A stretch of 64,000 nt of DNA from Salinispora vitiensis (GTDB taxonomy: Bacteria > Actinomycetota > Actinomycetes > Mycobacteriales > Micromonosporaceae). Positions within the stretch are counted from its first letter, which is position 1. Each line of letters opens with the position of its first letter. Below are positions 19,690 to 27,835 of this stretch, one piece after another. Location of the stretch: positions 1,177,947 through 1,241,946 of the forward strand of contig NZ_KB900388.1 of assembly GCF_000378825.1 (NCBI RefSeq), read 5' to 3'. The position numbers and the translations under genes were made by a program. The notes beneath the pieces are model-generated. The model worked only from the letters and a program-made list of their open reading frames with translations, was not told the DNA's origin and made no database searches.

Positions 19690-19950
19690 TTAGGCCAACG
19701 GCCGCTTGAGGTGATAGCGGTGCACCTCAGTGCTGCCCTGGACGTTGTTCACGTCCTCGGCGGCGGCGACCAGCTCCCACCCCTCGCGCCCGACCCGGTT
19801 GAGGTGGGCGATCGCGGTGTCGCCGTAGCTGGTGACATCTCGACGGGATCCGTCTGGGCCGTACCAGACGAAACTGACGTGAAAGCTGCGGCCCTGCCCT
19901 TGGTAGCGGCGGACCAGAAGTGCGTATTCCCAAGCGACCATGGACTCCAT
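19690..19950 (-). CDS. Small DUF4177-like hypothetical protein
   Basis: From ATG 19950 (MESMVAWEYALL) or ATG 19941 the product is 83-86 residues. The pattern WEYALLVR, followed by a compact beta-rich middle and LNRVGREGWELVAAAED, resembles DUF4177 proteins, whose hallmark is WEYxxxx then LNxxGxEGWELV. The function is unknown. A longer start at 20022 would add a segment without conserved character. It lies directly after the aminotransferase gene on the same strand but is probably not part of the cluster. Confidence 0.65.
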   Translation of the reverse strand: MESMVAWEYALLVRRYQGQGRSFHVSFVWYGPDGSRRDVTSYGDTAIAHLNRVGREGWELVAAAEDVNNVQGSTEVHRYHLKRPLA

Positions 19951-20023
19951 TATGGGTGTCCATCGAGGACCACCAGCAAGGGGGTGGTCACTCCCTGCCA
20001 TTCCATGAACGCGAAGAGTCAAG

Positions 20024-21331
20024 CTACCCTGATCCTGCGCCCCGCCGCGTCACCTCGCCCGCCACGAGCTCGGCGAGCCGATCCAGCCCGCGGTCGATGT
20101 CGTCCCGGGTGACCGCACTGACCGACAACCGCAACGCGTGCACCGGCACACCGTCGCCGTAAAAATGCGCCATCGGAGTCCAGAGCACCCCATATTCCCG
20201 GGCGGAGCGGTGCAGCAACGCGTCGTCCACCGGAAACGGCACGGTGACCACCACGAAAAAACCGCCAGCGGGCACCGTCCACCGCACCGGCGAACCGGAC
20301 GGGAACCGGTGACCCAGGCCGTGAACCAGGTGGCGCAGGTTGTCGGCGTAAACGCTGCGCTGGCGGACCGTGGCCGCCAACAGGCTGCAGTCGTGGGCGA
20401 GGAGCACGCCGCCGACCACCGCCTGGGCCACCGGAGAGGTGTTCACCGAAACCATGCTCTTGACCTTGGCCAACTGGTCGGCGAAGAGACCGCTCCCCCC
20501 ATCGACGTCCGGCACCGACTGGTCGGCCACCACGTAGCCGACCCGGGCACCGGGTAGCACCGTTTTCGCGAACGACCCCAGGTAAACCACCCGACGACTG
20601 GTGTCCAGGGCCTTCAACGTGGGCAGCCGCCGGCTCTCCGTGACCGGGAAGAGTCCGTACGGGTTGTCCTCGATCAGCAGCAGCTCTTCCTCGGCGGCTA
20701 GGTCCAGCAGGGCCCGGCGGTCGGACAACGAGATGCTGGTACCCGACGGATTGGCAAAGTCGGGCATCAGATAGCAGGCGCGCGGGCGCAGCCCTTCGGC
20801 CCGGGCCTGGTTCACCTGACCGCGTAGGTCCGCCAGGTCCACGCCGGAGTCCGTCGTCGCCACCGGGCGAACCGGAAAATCCAGCAGCCGCGCTGCGCCG
20901 GTGAGCCCCACATAGGTCGGCGCCGCCGCAAGCAGGACGTCCCGGGGACCGGCGCGTAGCGCCCGCAACACCAGGAACATCGCCTCCTGGCACCCGACGG
21001 TCACCACGACCGCCTCCGGGTCGACCGTTATCCCCTCGTCCACGGCGAGGTTCCGGGCAACCAGGTGGTGCACGATTCCTTTGGTCCGCCCGTACTGGAA
21101 CAGGGTACGACGCACCTGCCCCGAGTCCTGCCCGAGGTCATCGACCAGGTACTGCCGAAAGATGTCCAGATACCGGTGCAGCGCCGAGAACTCAAAGAAC
21201 TCCTCGTACGGCCGGCCAGCGGCAAGCGACACCGCGTCCGGGTAGTCCTGCGCCACCTCGTTGAGAAAGTTCATCGAGTTCAGGGCCGGATCCCCGAGCG
21301 CCGGATGCAGATCGGCCAGGTGCAGCTCCAT
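20024..21331 (-). CDS. hpgT: Hydroxyphenylglycine aminotransferase-like PLP enzyme (HpgT family)
   Basis: 435 residues from ATG 21331; GTG 21337 would overlap the preceding stop as GTGA and is also possible. It is a fold-type I aminotransferase with FQYGRTKGIVHHL near 78-90, PDFANPSGTSIS near 190-201, EDNPYGLFP near 221 and the PLP lysine in LGSFAKTVLPG (Lys256). This opening (MELHLADLHPALxDPxLNSMNFLNE type) and the neighbour gene for hydroxymandelate oxidase point to HpgT, which converts 4-hydroxyphenylglyoxylate to L-4-hydroxyphenylglycine, usually with tyrosine as amino donor. It follows the oxidase gene by 2 bp. A related role on another 2-oxo acid cannot be excluded. Confidence 0.82.
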   Translation of the reverse strand: MELHLADLHPALGDPALNSMNFLNEVAQDYPDAVSLAAGRPYEEFFEFSALHRYLDIFRQYLVDDLGQDSGQVRRTLFQYGRTKGIVHHLVARNLAVDEGITVDPEAVVVTVGCQEAMFLVLRALRAGPRDVLLAAAPTYVGLTGAARLLDFPVRPVATTDSGVDLADLRGQVNQARAEGLRPRACYLMPDFANPSGTSISLSDRRALLDLAAEEELLLIEDNPYGLFPVTESRRLPTLKALDTSRRVVYLGSFAKTVLPGARVGYVVADQSVPDVDGGSGLFADQLAKVKSMVSVNTSPVAQAVVGGVLLAHDCSLLAATVRQRSVYADNLRHLVHGLGHRFPSGSPVRWTVPAGGFFVVVTVPFPVDDALLHRSAREYGVLWTPMAHFYGDGVPVHALRLSVSAVTRDDIDRGLDRLAELVAGEVTRRGAGSG

Positions 21332-21333
21332 GA

Positions 21334-22443
21334 TCACTGCACCGTCGTCGTCCGCAGTTGCCGTACCGCCGCCACGTCGGCGCACCCCGCCAACGTGAGC
21401 GCGTCCCTAAACTCGTCAGCCAGGAGTGCCAGGGCCCTCTCGGCGCCGGCCCGGCCACCGGCCGCCAACGCCCAGAGCAGCGGGCGGCCCACCAGGACTC
21501 CCTGTGCGCCGAGGGCGAGGGCCCGCAACACGTCCACTCCGCCCCGAACCCCGCTGTCCAACAGCACCTCGCACCGGTCGCCCACCGCGTCAACGACCGC
21601 GGGCAGCGCGGTGACGGTGGCCGGTGCGCCGTCCAGCTGGCGTCCCCCGTGGTTGGAGACCACCACCGCGTCCGCTCCGGCCGCCACCGCGCGGGCGGCA
21701 TCACGCGGATCGAGCACCCCTTTGACGACCAGCGGGACCGCGGTCCGCTCCCGCAGCCACTCCAGGTCGTCCCAGCTCACCGCCGGCGCGAAGACCGCAC
21801 CGGTGTGCGCGGCCACCGCGGATGTACCCGGGGTAGCACGGTGGGCGAGACTTTCCCGGCCGGTCGGTAGGTTCGCGGCGACCACATCCGCCGGAATGGC
21901 GAACGAGTTGCGCAGGTCCCGCAGCCGACGGCCGAGAATCGGCACGTCCACGGTGAGCACCAGTGCCGTGCAACCCGCCGCTTCGGCCCGATCCAGCAGG
22001 TCGGCGACGAGCCCCCGGTCCCGCAGCCAGTAAAGCTGAAACCACACGTCGCCGCCGGCCCGCGCGACCTGTTCGATCGGGATGCTGCCGAGCGTGCTGG
22101 CCACATATGGGATGCCGGCCGCGCCAGCCGCCGCGGCAAGGGCCACCTCCCCGTCGGGGTGCACCAGCCGCTGGTATGCCATCGGCGCGACCGCCACCGG
22201 CAGCGCATGGGCCGCCCCCAACAGCGGGGCGTTGGTCGGGGGCGTCGACGAACCACACAGGACGCGGGGTAGCACGCCGGTCCGGTCCAGAGCCCGTCGA
22301 TTCGCCGCCAGCGTCGTCTCGGCGCCGCTGCCGCCGGCGACGAAGTCCCACACCTCCGGCGGTAGTACCGCGCGGGCGAGGTCGGCGAAGTCGGCTAGGG
22401 CCACCGGCGGCTCGCCGGGCAGCGCTACCGGCGGCTCAGCCAT
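21334..22443 (-). CDS. hmo: FMN-dependent 4-hydroxymandelate oxidase (Hmo family)
   Basis: 369 residues from ATG 22443, which overlaps the preceding hydrolase gene by 8 bp. The TIM-barrel FMN fold of the alpha-hydroxy-acid oxidase family is clear: the FMN-site Lys241 in LVVKGVLDPRDA, the catalytic His265 in SNHGGRQLDGAP, and the phosphate-binding DSGVRGGVDVLRALALGA near 293-310. With the aminotransferase downstream and hydroxymandelate synthase in the same cluster, the likely reaction is oxidation of 4-hydroxymandelate to 4-hydroxyphenylglyoxylate. The sequence alone would also allow a lactate or glycolate oxidase; the context decides. Confidence 0.84.
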   Translation of the reverse strand: MAEPPVALPGEPPVALADFADLARAVLPPEVWDFVAGGSGAETTLAANRRALDRTGVLPRVLCGSSTPPTNAPLLGAAHALPVAVAPMAYQRLVHPDGEVALAAAAGAAGIPYVASTLGSIPIEQVARAGGDVWFQLYWLRDRGLVADLLDRAEAAGCTALVLTVDVPILGRRLRDLRNSFAIPADVVAANLPTGRESLAHRATPGTSAVAAHTGAVFAPAVSWDDLEWLRERTAVPLVVKGVLDPRDAARAVAAGADAVVVSNHGGRQLDGAPATVTALPAVVDAVGDRCEVLLDSGVRGGVDVLRALALGAQGVLVGRPLLWALAAGGRAGAERALALLADEFRDALTLAGCADVAAVRQLRTTTVQ

Positions 22444-23386
22444 CGTCGGCCGCTGTCCGACGGAGGCGGCGACGCAGGAAGGTCGCGGCCGCGGCCTGCG
22501 CCTGCCGGCCCGCCTCGAAGACGCCGGGCATGGTGAAGAAGCCGTGGACCATGCCCGCGTACCGGGTACGGACGGTCTGCACGCCAGCGAGGCGAAGCCG
22601 GTCGGCGTACCGTTCCCCCTCGGCACAAAGCGGGTCGTACTCGGCGGTGACCACGAAGGCCGGCGGCAGCCCGGTCAGGTCATCGGCGAGTAGCGGCGAC
22701 GCAAGTGGATCTTGGGCGTCGGTCGGGTCGGCCAGGTAGTGGGACCGGTACCAGGCGACCGAGCGGCGGTTGAACAACAGCGGATCCTCGTCGCCGGGCG
22801 GCTCGATCGTCTGGTCGGTGTTCGGGTAGACCAACAACTGCGCTACCAGCCGGGGACCGTCCTGCTGGGCCAGCAGCGTGACCGCGGCGGCCAGGTTGCC
22901 ACCCGCGCTGTCCCCGCCCACCGCGAGCCGCTCCGGGTCCGCGTCGAACTCCGCCGGATGTGCCGCGACGTGGCGCAGGGCAGCGTGACAGTCGTGCACG
23001 GCCGCCGGGAACGGGTGCTCGGGAGCCAGCCGATAGCCAACGGTGATCACCTGGCAGGGCACCGCGTTGGCCAACCGCCGACAGACCCCGTCCGCGGTGT
23101 CGATGCTGCCCAGCGTCCACCCACCGCCGAAGAAGTAAAGCAGTGTCGGCAGCGGCCCGGTACCAGCGGGACGGTACACCCGGACCGGGAGGTCACCGGC
23201 CGGCCCGGGGACGCACGCGTCGCGTACCTCGTGGACCGGCTCGACCGGGCCGGAGCCGGCCCGGATCGCGGCGAGGTCGGCCGCGCGGGCCTCGGCGAGG
23301 GTTTGCGTGTACAGCGGTGGGGTGCCGGCGGCCGCGCGGCCCGCCCGGTACGCCTCCGCCTCAGGATGCAGGTTCACGCCACCCAC
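22436..23386 (-). CDS. Alpha/beta hydrolase, hormone-sensitive-lipase family, altered oxyanion motif
   Basis: 316 residues. The HSL-family serine hydrolase pattern is present: catalytic Ser in GDSAGGN near 162, Asp in the EYDPLCAEG region near 257 and His in GMVHGFF near 287. The usual HGGG oxyanion motif reads FFGGGW near residue 85, with Phe in place of His. It should cut an ester, lactone or thioester, or act as an editing or release enzyme. It lies between the P450 (18 bp upstream) and the oxidase (8-bp overlap) in one operon, so it is likely part of the cluster. The start may be GTG 23386 or GTG 23377. Confidence 0.85.
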   Translation of the reverse strand: MGGVNLHPEAEAYRAGRAAAGTPPLYTQTLAEARAADLAAIRAGSGPVEPVHEVRDACVPGPAGDLPVRVYRPAGTGPLPTLLYFFGGGWTLGSIDTADGVCRRLANAVPCQVITVGYRLAPEHPFPAAVHDCHAALRHVAAHPAEFDADPERLAVGGDSAGGNLAAAVTLLAQQDGPRLVAQLLVYPNTDQTIEPPGDEDPLLFNRRSVAWYRSHYLADPTDAQDPLASPLLADDLTGLPPAFVVTAEYDPLCAEGERYADRLRLAGVQTVRTRYAGMVHGFFTMPGVFEAGRQAQAAAATFLRRRLRRTAADDG

Positions 23387-23404
23387 CCCGTACCGACTGG
23401 TCGC

Positions 23405-24634
23405 TCACTCACGGATGCTCCTTCCCCCCGGGCTGACCGAGAGTCTGTCGATTCCACGCAGGAAGAGGCTGCCGCTGTACACCGGCTGTTCCAGGATTCG
23501 CAGCCGCGGGAAACGGGACAGCAGCCGAGGCAGCGCCAGCCGGCCCTCCAGCCGGGAGACGGCGGCGCCGAGGCAGTAGTGCAGGCCGAGGCCGAACGCC
23601 AGCGAAGGCGGACCCGACCGCCGGGGGTCGAACCGGTCCGGGTCTGGGAAGTGGGCCGGATCGCGATTGGCGGCGGCGATCAGCAGCAGCACGTTCTGGC
23701 CCTGCGGGATCGACACCCCACCGAGCACCGTGTCCCGGGGCGCGGCGCGGGCCAGCAGGTGCACCGGCGTCTGCAGCCGTAGGATCTCGTCAACGGCACC
23801 CGCGGTCAGCTCCGGGTCATCGGCCAGCGCAGCCGCCACCTCCGGCTCCGCCAGCAGCACCGGCAAACCGTTACTGAGCAGGTAAACGGTGGTGACGAAG
23901 CTGGCATTGAAGAGCACGATCAGGTTGCTGATCAACTCTTCCTCGGTCAACTCGACCCCGCCCGCGTCGACCGCCTCCACCAACCCGCTGATCAGGTCCT
24001 CGCCCGGCATCCGGCGCCGGTGCACGAGCAGTTCCCGGTAGAAGGCTCGCAGTTCGGCCCCGGCGGCGTTCGCCGCTGCCAGCCGCTCCGGTGTCTTGCC
24101 GGCCACGTCCAGGAAGGCGTCGATCCGGTCCACCCGCTCCCGGTACCAGGTCAGCTCCGTCGCGGGAATACCGATGAACTCGGCCATCACCCGAGCGGGC
24201 AGTGGATACGCGAACTCGGTGACGAAGTCCACCTCGCCCGGCCCGGCGTCGGCCATCCGGTCCAGCAGTTCGTCGGTCACCCGGTTGATCACCGGTGCCA
24301 GGGCGCCGAGCCGACGCGGGGTGAAGGTGCCGGCGAACACGTGCCGCATCCGGCCGTGATCGGGTGGATTGATGAACATCATGGAGGACTGGAGAGTCCG
24401 GAGGATCTCCTGGTCCGTCCAGCCCGGCGGCGGCTGCTTGCCCCACTCCGGATCCCGCAGCACCGCAGCGACCAGGTCGTAGCCGACCGCCACCGCGGCG
24501 ACCCGCTGCCGCTCCGGCCGCGGCGCCAGAGCGGCGATCGCTGCCTGCGCGTGGAGGTCGGCGTAGACGGGGTAGGGATCCTGCCGGCCCGGTGCGCTGT
24601 AGAGACGGGTTAGTAGCCCCTCGATGTCCGGCAC
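23405..24634 (-). CDS. Cytochrome P450 with atypical I-helix
   Basis: 409 residues from GTG 24634 (ribosome site GGAGG). Heme-binding motif FGLGLHYCLG puts the Cys ligand near residue 354; ExxR is EILR in VDEILRLQ near 285. The I-helix reads FNASFVTTVY near 245: the Thr is kept, but the usual acidic residue before it (AGxE/DT) is Val and the Gly is Ser. This is a soluble bacterial P450 that depends on an external ferredoxin and reductase; none is encoded nearby. It heads the operon with hydrolase, oxidase and aminotransferase. Beta-hydroxylation of a carrier-bound amino acid or a hydroxylation or coupling of the polyketide are both possible. Confidence 0.93.
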   Translation of the reverse strand: MPDIEGLLTRLYSAPGRQDPYPVYADLHAQAAIAALAPRPERQRVAAVAVGYDLVAAVLRDPEWGKQPPPGWTDQEILRTLQSSMMFINPPDHGRMRHVFAGTFTPRRLGALAPVINRVTDELLDRMADAGPGEVDFVTEFAYPLPARVMAEFIGIPATELTWYRERVDRIDAFLDVAGKTPERLAAANAAGAELRAFYRELLVHRRRMPGEDLISGLVEAVDAGGVELTEEELISNLIVLFNASFVTTVYLLSNGLPVLLAEPEVAAALADDPELTAGAVDEILRLQTPVHLLARAAPRDTVLGGVSIPQGQNVLLLIAAANRDPAHFPDPDRFDPRRSGPPSLAFGLGLHYCLGAAVSRLEGRLALPRLLSRFPRLRILEQPVYSGSLFLRGIDRLSVSPGGRSIRE

Positions 24635-24693
24635 GGCGCCTCCCCACGATACGGCGGTCCGGGCGGCGGAATTATCCGCCGCCCGAACCGAGG

Positions 24694-25992
24694 TCACAGA
24701 CCGAGCAGGCGCAGCGACACGGCGCCGGCCATCGCCTGGTTACCGGCGTCGTTCGGGTGAATGTGGTCCCCCGAGTCGTACGCCGGCAACAGTCGGCCGG
24801 GCTGCTCCGGGTCGCGCAGCACCCGATCGAAGTCAATAACCCCGTCGAACTCCTTACTGCTGCGCAGGTACTCGTTCACCGCCTGCCGGGTCGCCTCCTT
24901 CTCCGGCGTCCACACACCTGGCTCGCCGTGCCCCTCGTACGGCGTCAACGTGCCGACCAGGCTCCGCAGGCCACGTGCCTTGACCTGCTGGTTGATCTGT
25001 CGGAGTGCGGCAATAATCGCCTCGGCGGAGTCATCGGACATCCAGATGTCGTTGATGCCCAGGTGGGTGATCACGGCCTGCGCACCGTTCTGAGCGAAGA
25101 TGTCCTCGTCGAGCCGGGCGAGCGCATTCGGCCCCAGCTCGTTGTAGCCGGGGAAGCCGCCCGCTCCCGGCTCCGCACCCTCGTGGTTGAGCCGGTTCCC
25201 GGCGAGACTCATGTTGAGCACGGCCGGGGTCCGGGAATCCGGACGGGCATCGATAAACCGATCGGCCAGCAGGTCCGGCCAGCGCTTGTTGGCGTTGAGC
25301 GTGCTGCCGTTGCCGTCGGCGATCGAGTCACCGAAAACCACCACTGAACCGGGACTCTTGCGACGCTGCACATCGACGCCGGACAGAAAGAACCAGCAGC
25401 AGTCCGCAAGCCTCGACAAACCGGCGCCGACATCCGAGGTTAGATCATCATCGCCGATGAAGCTCGTCTGGCGGGACGTGCCGTGGAAGGTCACCGGGCC
25501 GGTCAGGACCGGGTAGTAGACCGTGACCACTAGGTCCTGCTGGTCGCCGATCGGGAAGGCGATCGGATCACTGATCAGCTCGGCACCCTGGTTCATCGTC
25601 GCCGAGGTTGACCCACCGAACGTCAATTCTCGGACCGAATTCGGATCGATGTCGGACAGATCATCGGGAGTCGTCTGGTCCGGTCGGGCAATCGTTGCCC
25701 GACCGACCTGGACGGGCTGCTCGCCGTACATATTGCTGAGCCGGACCCGCAGCACCGACCCACCCACCGTGGTGTGCACGATGTTCCGGATGGTCTGGTC
25801 CTCAAGGCCCCGGTTGGTCAGGCCGCCCGAATTGCCCCGGGCCACCGCGGTCGCCCAACTCGCGGCCCAGGTTTTCTTGCCCTGCTTCGCCACCTCGACC
25901 GACGAATCCGCGTTCGCCACCAGGCCGGGGGTGGCCACCATCAGCAGTGCGGCGGCGGCCGCCACGAAATGCCATTTCTTCGGAGTCGACAT
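24694..25992 (-). CDS. Secreted SGNH/GDSL-family hydrolase
   Basis: 432 residues from ATG 25992, with a perfect GGAGGTTCA ribosome spacing. A signal peptide covers residues 1-28. An N-terminal beta-domain is followed by the SGNH domain: block I GDSIADGNGS with the nucleophilic Ser, Gly in block II (MSLAGNRLN), block III THLGINDIWM with Asn, and the Asp/His pair in block V (SGDHIHPNDAG) near the C-terminus. It should be an exported esterase or deacylase for polysaccharide or lipid. It ends 59 bp before the P450 start; whether it belongs to the biosynthetic operon is unclear. Confidence 0.9.
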   Translation of the reverse strand: MSTPKKWHFVAAAAALLMVATPGLVANADSSVEVAKQGKKTWAASWATAVARGNSGGLTNRGLEDQTIRNIVHTTVGGSVLRVRLSNMYGEQPVQVGRATIARPDQTTPDDLSDIDPNSVRELTFGGSTSATMNQGAELISDPIAFPIGDQQDLVVTVYYPVLTGPVTFHGTSRQTSFIGDDDLTSDVGAGLSRLADCCWFFLSGVDVQRRKSPGSVVVFGDSIADGNGSTLNANKRWPDLLADRFIDARPDSRTPAVLNMSLAGNRLNHEGAEPGAGGFPGYNELGPNALARLDEDIFAQNGAQAVITHLGINDIWMSDDSAEAIIAALRQINQQVKARGLRSLVGTLTPYEGHGEPGVWTPEKEATRQAVNEYLRSSKEFDGVIDFDRVLRDPEQPGRLLPAYDSGDHIHPNDAGNQAMAGAVSLRLLGL

Positions 25993-26269
25993 TGAACCTC
26001 CATTGTTGGCAAACCCAGCGTCCATCCCGGCCACTGCCGGCGCTCAACTGGGCATGCTGCGGAACGTATCCGGCACCGCGCGGAGGCGTCAATCAACCTG
26101 ATCGACGTGATCGCGTGTCCTGCTGGACTGGCCGAAGGCCCCCTTCGGCTCGTGTTCAGTTCCGTTGTCTGCCCTAGGCTCGCAGGTGGTGGCGCGGTCA
26201 CCCGCGGCCCGCACCGATGCCCCGGGCACCCACCCTGGGCACATCGCTGCCATAGATGGGAGCGTCCGG

Positions 26270-27835
26270 ATGGCCAACCGACCGCAGCCGGGCTACGTAC
26301 ACCAGGCATTGGCACTTTTCGCCGAATTCGGTGAACGCGACGCAATCGTTGCCGGCGCACGCCGGCTGACCTATGCCGACGTACACGCCCAGGTTTACGG
26401 ATTCGCCACCGCACTACTCCGCCGCGGAATCCGACCCGGCGCGGCGGTGCTGGTGTCGCTCGGGAATCCGCTGGAAGGGCCGCTGCTACAGCTCGCGTTA
26501 CACCTACTTGGCTGCCGTACGATGTGGATCGCTCCGGTGACCTCCCGTCGGGAGATCAAGGAATTCGTCGAACTCGCCCGGCCCGACGCCCTGCTGTACG
26601 ACACCCGCGATCCGGCCAACATCGGGGCAGAGCTGGCCGCCGGCCTGAGCGACCGGCCGGTGCTCCGCCTCGGCGTGGACCTGGTCGCCGTACCGGCCGC
26701 CGCCGACCTGCCCACCCAGGTATCGGCAGCGGAGTCTCTCCTGCAGACCTCCGGCACCACCGGCAACCCGAAGCTGGTGCGGCACGAGGAGAGCTTCTAC
26801 GCCCAGATCCTCGCCCTGGCTGCCGGCTTCCGCACCGCCGGGATGCCGCGGCTGCGGCACCTGTCCTACTCCCCCATGTGGCTGGCCAGCGGCCAGATCA
26901 CCACCCTGTTCAATCTCTTCACCGGCGGCGTGCTGTTTCCCCGGGAGGGCTGGGACGCGGCGGAGTTCACCCGGACCGTGCCGGCCGAGCGGATCACCTC
27001 CACCTTCCTGACCCCGCCGATGCTCTACGAGGTACTCGATCACCCCGCCCTACCCGGGGCCGACTTCTCCTCGATGTTCATGTTCAACGTGGGCGCCGGC
27101 CCCGCCGCGCCCGCCCGACTGCGCCAGGCGATCGCCCGGTTCGGCCCGGTGCTGCGCATCGTGTACGGGCTCAGCGAGGCGGTGGTGGTCACCGCGCAAC
27201 CGGGCCTGACCGAGGACCCGGCACACCCGGAGCGACTGCGCTCCTGCGGGGAACCGTACGGCGACGTGCGAATCGAGATCCGCGGCCCGGACGGCGCCGT
27301 CCTTCCACCTGATGTGGACGGTGAGGTGTGGGTACGGACGGCGCTGCGCTTCGCCGGCTACCACGGCGACCCGGACCTGACCGCGGACACCCTGGTGGAC
27401 GGTTGGGTCCGCACCCGGGATATCGGCCACCTCGACGCGGATGGCTACCTGTACCTGGTCGACCGGTTGCAGGACCGGATCCTCACCCGCCGGCGGAGCT
27501 GGCCGATCTACTCCCGACCGATCGAGGACGCGCTGGCGGGGCATCCGGAGGTCCGGGCGGCGGCGGTAATCGGCGTGCCCGACGAGGTAGCCGGCGAACT
27601 GCCGTACGCCTACGTGGTGTCGCAGCCCGGTGCGGCGGTGACCGGTGGGGAACTGATCGACGTGGTGACCGCCGAACTCAGCGACACCTGGGCGCCCGGC
27701 GGGGTGGAGTTCGTCGCCGCACTGCCCCTGAACCGCGCCAACAAGATCGACAAACGGGCCCTGCGGGCGCGGTACGCGGCCAGCCACCCGTCGGCCGTCG
27801 AGCACCCGGAGGCATCGATCGGCCGTCGCGCGTGA
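26270..27835 (+). CDS. ANL-superfamily AMP-ligase 1 (acyl/aryl/aminoacyl activation)
   Basis: 521 residues from ATG 26270; a longer frame from 26165 lacks support. The adenylation core motifs are visible: P-loop LLQTSGTTGNPKLV near 165, GLSEAV near 306, and YHGDPD/TRDIG near 365-390. The hinge motif reads DRILTRRRSWPIYSRPIE, without the usual GxxI glycine, and the C-terminal catalytic Lys is in ANKIDKRAL near 495. It should activate a carboxylate as AMP ester and pass it to CoA or a carrier protein; Hpg or 4-hydroxybenzoate are candidate substrates by context only. A leucine TTA codon lies at 26498-26500. Its stop overlaps the exporter start as GTGA. Confidence 0.86.
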   Translation: MANRPQPGYVHQALALFAEFGERDAIVAGARRLTYADVHAQVYGFATALLRRGIRPGAAVLVSLGNPLEGPLLQLALHLLGCRTMWIAPVTSRREIKEFVELARPDALLYDTRDPANIGAELAAGLSDRPVLRLGVDLVAVPAAADLPTQVSAAESLLQTSGTTGNPKLVRHEESFYAQILALAAGFRTAGMPRLRHLSYSPMWLASGQITTLFNLFTGGVLFPREGWDAAEFTRTVPAERITSTFLTPPMLYEVLDHPALPGADFSSMFMFNVGAGPAAPARLRQAIARFGPVLRIVYGLSEAVVVTAQPGLTEDPAHPERLRSCGEPYGDVRIEIRGPDGAVLPPDVDGEVWVRTALRFAGYHGDPDLTADTLVDGWVRTRDIGHLDADGYLYLVDRLQDRILTRRRSWPIYSRPIEDALAGHPEVRAAAVIGVPDEVAGELPYAYVVSQPGAAVTGGELIDVVTAELSDTWAPGGVEFVAALPLNRANKIDKRALRARYAASHPSAVEHPEASIGRRA

